Assembly: GCA_021323495.1 (NCBI GenBank)
Contig: JAJQJO010000162.1
Location: forward strand, 1-8,227
From: Cellvibrio sp.
GTDB taxonomy: Bacteria; Pseudomonadota; Gammaproteobacteria; Pseudomonadales; Cellvibrionaceae
Length of the DNA stretch: 8,227 nt
Direction: 5' to 3'
The translations under genes were made by a program, and so were the position numbers. The notes under the pieces are model-generated. The model saw only the letters and a list, made by a program, of their open reading frames with translations. It did not search any database and was not told where the DNA came from. This document shows positions 6,181-8,227 of this stretch, piece by piece (position 1 is the first letter of the stretch; every line of letters begins with the position of its first letter).

Positions 6181-7248
6181 TCATAAACGGTTGCCGCTGC
6201 CCATCAGTTTAATTTTTTCCAGTAACGTTGCGCCAATCTTGTCCAGTGCCAGAGTTTGGTCAACAGCGCCTAGCGCAACCGCTTCTTTCGGCATACCGTA
6301 AATAATACAACTGGCTTCATCTTGCGCAATTGTATAACCACCGTGGTTGCGAATATCGAGCATCCCTTTCGCGCCATCCTTGCCCATTCCGGTAAGCAAT
6401 ACACCGAGTGCATTTTTACCCGCCGCCAGGGCTACCGATTCCATCATTACATCTACCGCGGGTCTATGGCGATGCATTGGTTCAGCATCCGACAACGTCA
6501 CTACATAATCTGCACCGGAACGTACGACTACCATGTGCTGGCCTCCCGGTGCGAGAAAGGCGTGGCCAGGTAAGATGCGCTCTCCGCCCCTTGCCTCAAT
6601 GACATGTAAGCGAGTCAATTTATTTAAACGTTCAGCGAAAGTGCGCGTAAATCCCGCTGGCATATGCTGGGTCATGACAATACCGGGAACAGCGGCGGGC
6701 AATTGCAACAGCAGTTCCTTGATCGCCTCGGTTCCACCAGTGGAAGCTCCTATAGCGATAATTTTCTCTGTGCTGTGCAAACGGCCAGACGCCACCGACT
6801 TTTGCTTTTCGCTGTTGCCAGGCTCACTTTTTTTAACGATCGCCCTCACCCGGGCCACTGCCGCAGCGCGAATTTTTTCAACAATCAATTCCGCATATTC
6901 GCGAATACCACTGGCGATACCCAATTTTGGCTTGGGGATAAAATCCACTGCTCCCAGTTCCAGTGCGCGCAGGGTTGCCTCTGCCCCCGCTTCAGTCAGC
7001 GTGGAAATCATCAACACCGGTGTAGGGCGCGCACGCATTAACTTTTCCAAAAATGCCAGACCATCCATGCGCGGCATTTCAATATCCAGGGTAATCACGT
7101 CGGGTGAAAATTCGTTCACCATGTCACGCGCGATATAGGCGTCCGGCGCAGCGCCTACCAGGGCCAGATCAGGTGTAGCACGGATAATTTCCGTGAGCAG
7201 GCTACGCACCAATGCCGAGTCATCCACCACTAACACTTTAATCGTCAT
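6181..7248 (-). CDS. cheB: Chemotaxis response regulator protein-glutamate methylesterase/deamidase
   Basis: CheB removes methyl groups from receptor glutamates and deamidates receptor glutamines, activated by CheA phosphorylation. From the ATG at 7248 it has 355 residues. The receiver domain (about 1-120) has D9-D10 in VVDDSA, phospho-acceptor D55 in TLDIEMPRMDG, a conserved Ser in MISTLTEAG, and K106 in FIPKPKLG. A charged linker (about 135-160) leads to the methylesterase domain with its Ser-His-Asp triad: S169 in GASTGGTE, H195 in TQHMPAGFT and D291 in GMGKDGA. The spacing is identical to that of Salmonella CheB (S164, H190, D286). An in-frame GTG 6 codons upstream (7266) is the longer alternative. 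I prefer the ATG because GGGAA lies 5 nt before it and the family begins at this point. The gene follows cheD after 62 nt with no terminator visible between them, so it is probably the third gene of a cheR-cheD-cheB unit. Confidence 0.97.
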   Translation of the reverse strand: MTIKVLVVDDSALVRSLLTEIIRATPDLALVGAAPDAYIARDMVNEFSPDVITLDIEMPRMDGLAFLEKLMRARPTPVLMISTLTEAGAEATLRALELGAVDFIPKPKLGIASGIREYAELIVEKIRAAAVARVRAIVKKSEPGNSEKQKSVASGRLHSTEKIIAIGASTGGTEAIKELLLQLPAAVPGIVMTQHMPAGFTRTFAERLNKLTRLHVIEARGGERILPGHAFLAPGGQHMVVVRSGADYVVTLSDAEPMHRHRPAVDVMMESVALAAGKNALGVLLTGMGKDGAKGMLDIRNHGGYTIAQDEASCIIYGMPKEAVALGAVDQTLALDKIGATLLEKIKLMGSGNRL

Positions 7249-7253
7249 CTGTA

Positions 7254-7258
7254 TTCCC
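7254..7258 (-). promoter_or_regulatory. Ribosome binding site deciding the cheB start
   Basis: The minus strand reads GCGGGAATACAG-ATG, so GGGAA lies 5 nt before the ATG at 7248. The upstream GTG alternative has only TCAGGT directly abutting it, too close to act as a ribosome site. Confidence 0.5.
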
Positions 7259-7310
7259 GCTAACACCTGAGGCGAACTAAAACATTTTGCGTAAAACCTG
7301 CTTCCACTCC

Positions 7311-7925
7311 CTAGCCATCGAATAATTCGACATCGCCACTTATGGAGGTAAATTTCACCCGCATACGATATTCACTCTCACGATCGATGATAGTAGTGTT
7401 ATGTAAGGATTTTATTTTTTTCACCAGCACCGTTCCGCTCTCGGGAAAAAAGTACACTTTGCGTGGATATTCATCGAGCAAATCCCTGGCGGCTACCGGA
7501 ATACGCTCTGTGTGTAAATAATCCAATACAAACTCGGCGTTGCGCCGGCCGACATTGTTGATTGTAAGCCCGCGCAACACATTGCCGCCTCCAAATACTT
7601 TTGCCTCCATACGCGTGCGATTAGCCCCCATCTTCAATAAATGGTTAATGAGCAACTCCATGGCATAGACACCATAACGCGCCGATTCAGTCAGCAACCC
7701 CGGGCCATCCGAGCCATCGCCGGGCAACAAAAAATGGTTCATGCCACCTATACCTATCGCTTTATCGCGCAGACATACAGCGACACAGGAGCCAAGCACT
7801 GTCACAATCATTTTATCGCCATTGGTAACAAAATATTCTCCGGGTAATATTTTTACCGCTTGCCGCTCAAAGTGGCGGTCGTAATATGTTGTCGGAGCGA
7901 GATGGACATTGTTATCGAAGTTCAT
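7311..7925 (-). CDS. cheD: Chemoreceptor glutamine deamidase CheD
   Basis: CheD converts specific receptor glutamines to glutamates and, where CheC exists, is regulated by it. The 204-residue product carries VTVLGSCVAVCLRD at 41-54, containing the catalytic Cys C47, and GIGGMNHFLLPG at 58-69, containing the catalytic His H64. FGGGNVLRGLTINNVGRRNAEF is the family block at about 113-134 that includes the substrate-side loop. PRKVYFFPESGTVLVKKI (153-170) is the C-terminal strand pair. The protein has an N-terminal extension of about 20 residues before the core and about 30 residues after it, including a second VKF strand. The ATG overlaps the cheR stop by 4 nt (ATGA), with AGGCGAG as ribosome site inside cheR, so the two are probably translationally coupled. 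Confidence 0.96.
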   Translation of the reverse strand: MNFDNNVHLAPTTYYDRHFERQAVKILPGEYFVTNGDKMIVTVLGSCVAVCLRDKAIGIGGMNHFLLPGDGSDGPGLLTESARYGVYAMELLINHLLKMGANRTRMEAKVFGGGNVLRGLTINNVGRRNAEFVLDYLHTERIPVAARDLLDEYPRKVYFFPESGTVLVKKIKSLHNTTIIDRESEYRMRVKFTSISGDVELFDG

Positions 7926-8227
7926 TGCGGCTCGCCTGCATTATTGTTATTGGCTAACCTATAGGTAGTTTTACCGACCAATTTAACCAAATGCGATGCG
8001 TGGGAAAAACTTTCCGAGTGCCCGGCGATGTACAAACCATCAGGCTGCAACAAACGCACCATGCGTTGCAGCAATTTTAACTGCGTAGGCTTATCAAAAT
8101 ATATCATTACATTGCGGCAGAAAATCACATCAATGCCCGCTTCTATTCGCCAATCCAGGTCGAGTAAATTAACCTGGCGAAATTCAATCAACTGGCGCAG
8201 CTTATCAATCACCCTGGCTTTGCCATG
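7922..8227 (-). CDS. cheR: Chemoreceptor methyltransferase CheR, C-terminal 101 residues (partial)
   Basis: The frame is open to the right window edge. The GTG at 8212 is an internal codon, not the start: the upstream codons read HGKAR and continue the family alignment. CheR transfers methyl groups from S-adenosylmethionine to receptor glutamates. Visible blocks are FRQVNLLDLDW, then IDVIFCRNVMIYFDKPTQ, the signature region of the SAM-binding fold, followed by RLLQPDGLYIAGHSES and LVGKTTYRL. The C-terminus (NNNNAGEPQ) is a short low-complexity tail after the fold. The N-terminal helical domain and the SAM glycine motif lie outside the window. It is the upstream gene of the cheR-cheD-cheB run. 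Confidence 0.95.
   Translation of the reverse strand, partial: HGKARVIDKLRQLIEFRQVNLLDLDWRIEAGIDVIFCRNVMIYFDKPTQLKLLQRMVRLLQPDGLYIAGHSESFSHASHLVKLVGKTTYRLANNNNAGEPQ

Noticed and set aside
6533..7138. A 201-codon open frame on the plus strand opposite cheB
   Set aside because: It lies wholly antisense to a gene with all catalytic motifs intact. It is rich in Ser/Ala/Arg, as expected of a shadow frame, and has no recognisable domain or ribosome site.
7284..7295. TTTTGCGTAAAA between cheD and cheB, nearly repeated at the start of the chemoreceptor gene
   Set aside because: The other copy is coding sequence for the basic N-terminus, and the match is AT-rich and short. Chance is the simplest explanation.
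8210..8212. GTG as start of a separate 96-residue protein
   Set aside because: The frame stays open upstream to the window edge and the product is plainly the C-terminal part of CheR.

Overview
The window looks like chromosomal DNA of a free-living, motile gammaproteobacterium. The exonuclease I and carbonic anhydrase closely match the gammaproteobacterial versions I remember, and the pterin dehydratase has the same N-terminal CxxCR element as Pseudomonas PhhB. Moderate GC and this style of chemotaxis gene would fit the Cellvibrio/Saccharophagus group, but that placement is inference. I saw no rRNA, tRNA, CRISPR, insertion sequence or phage gene. The longest non-coding stretch is about 240 bp.

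Layout. (1) Positions 1-857, minus strand: N-terminal half of a methyl-accepting chemotaxis protein with a periplasmic dCache-type sensor domain, cut by the window edge. Its upstream region (858-1032) holds a good sigma-28 (FliA) promoter, a 7-bp inverted repeat that flanks that promoter, and a 22-bp tandem repeat. (2) 1033-2502, minus: exonuclease I (sbcB/xonA). (3) 2654-3289, plus: beta-carbonic anhydrase (can), divergent from sbcB. (4) 3286-3639, minus: pterin-4a-carbinolamine dehydratase (phhB), whose stop codon overlaps the can stop tail to tail. (5) 3880-6168, plus: a large membrane sensor with about six TM segments, a GAF-like region, a FixL-like PAS domain and a histidine-kinase-like C-terminus. 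(6) 6181-8227, minus: cheB, cheD and the 3' end of cheR, transcribed cheR-cheD-cheB, with an ATGA overlap between cheR and cheD.

How the genes work together. CheR methylates receptor glutamates, CheB demethylates or deamidates them when phosphorylated by CheA, and CheD deamidates receptor glutamines. The three form the adaptation module of a chemotaxis pathway. The receptor at the other end of the window is a possible substrate but sits in its own transcription unit, apparently under the flagellar sigma factor. The sbcB, can and phhB genes are unrelated housekeeping functions.

The most interesting object is the sensor at 3880-6168. Its C-terminus keeps the order of a histidine kinase but has Lys where the phospho-accepting His belongs, and it has lost the N-box Asn and the G1 box. 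Its PAS domain nevertheless aligns without gaps to the haem pocket of FixL, with the proximal His and distal Arg in place. It looks like a membrane-bound pseudokinase with a possible haem or gas sensor, lying tail to tail with the chemotaxis adaptation genes.
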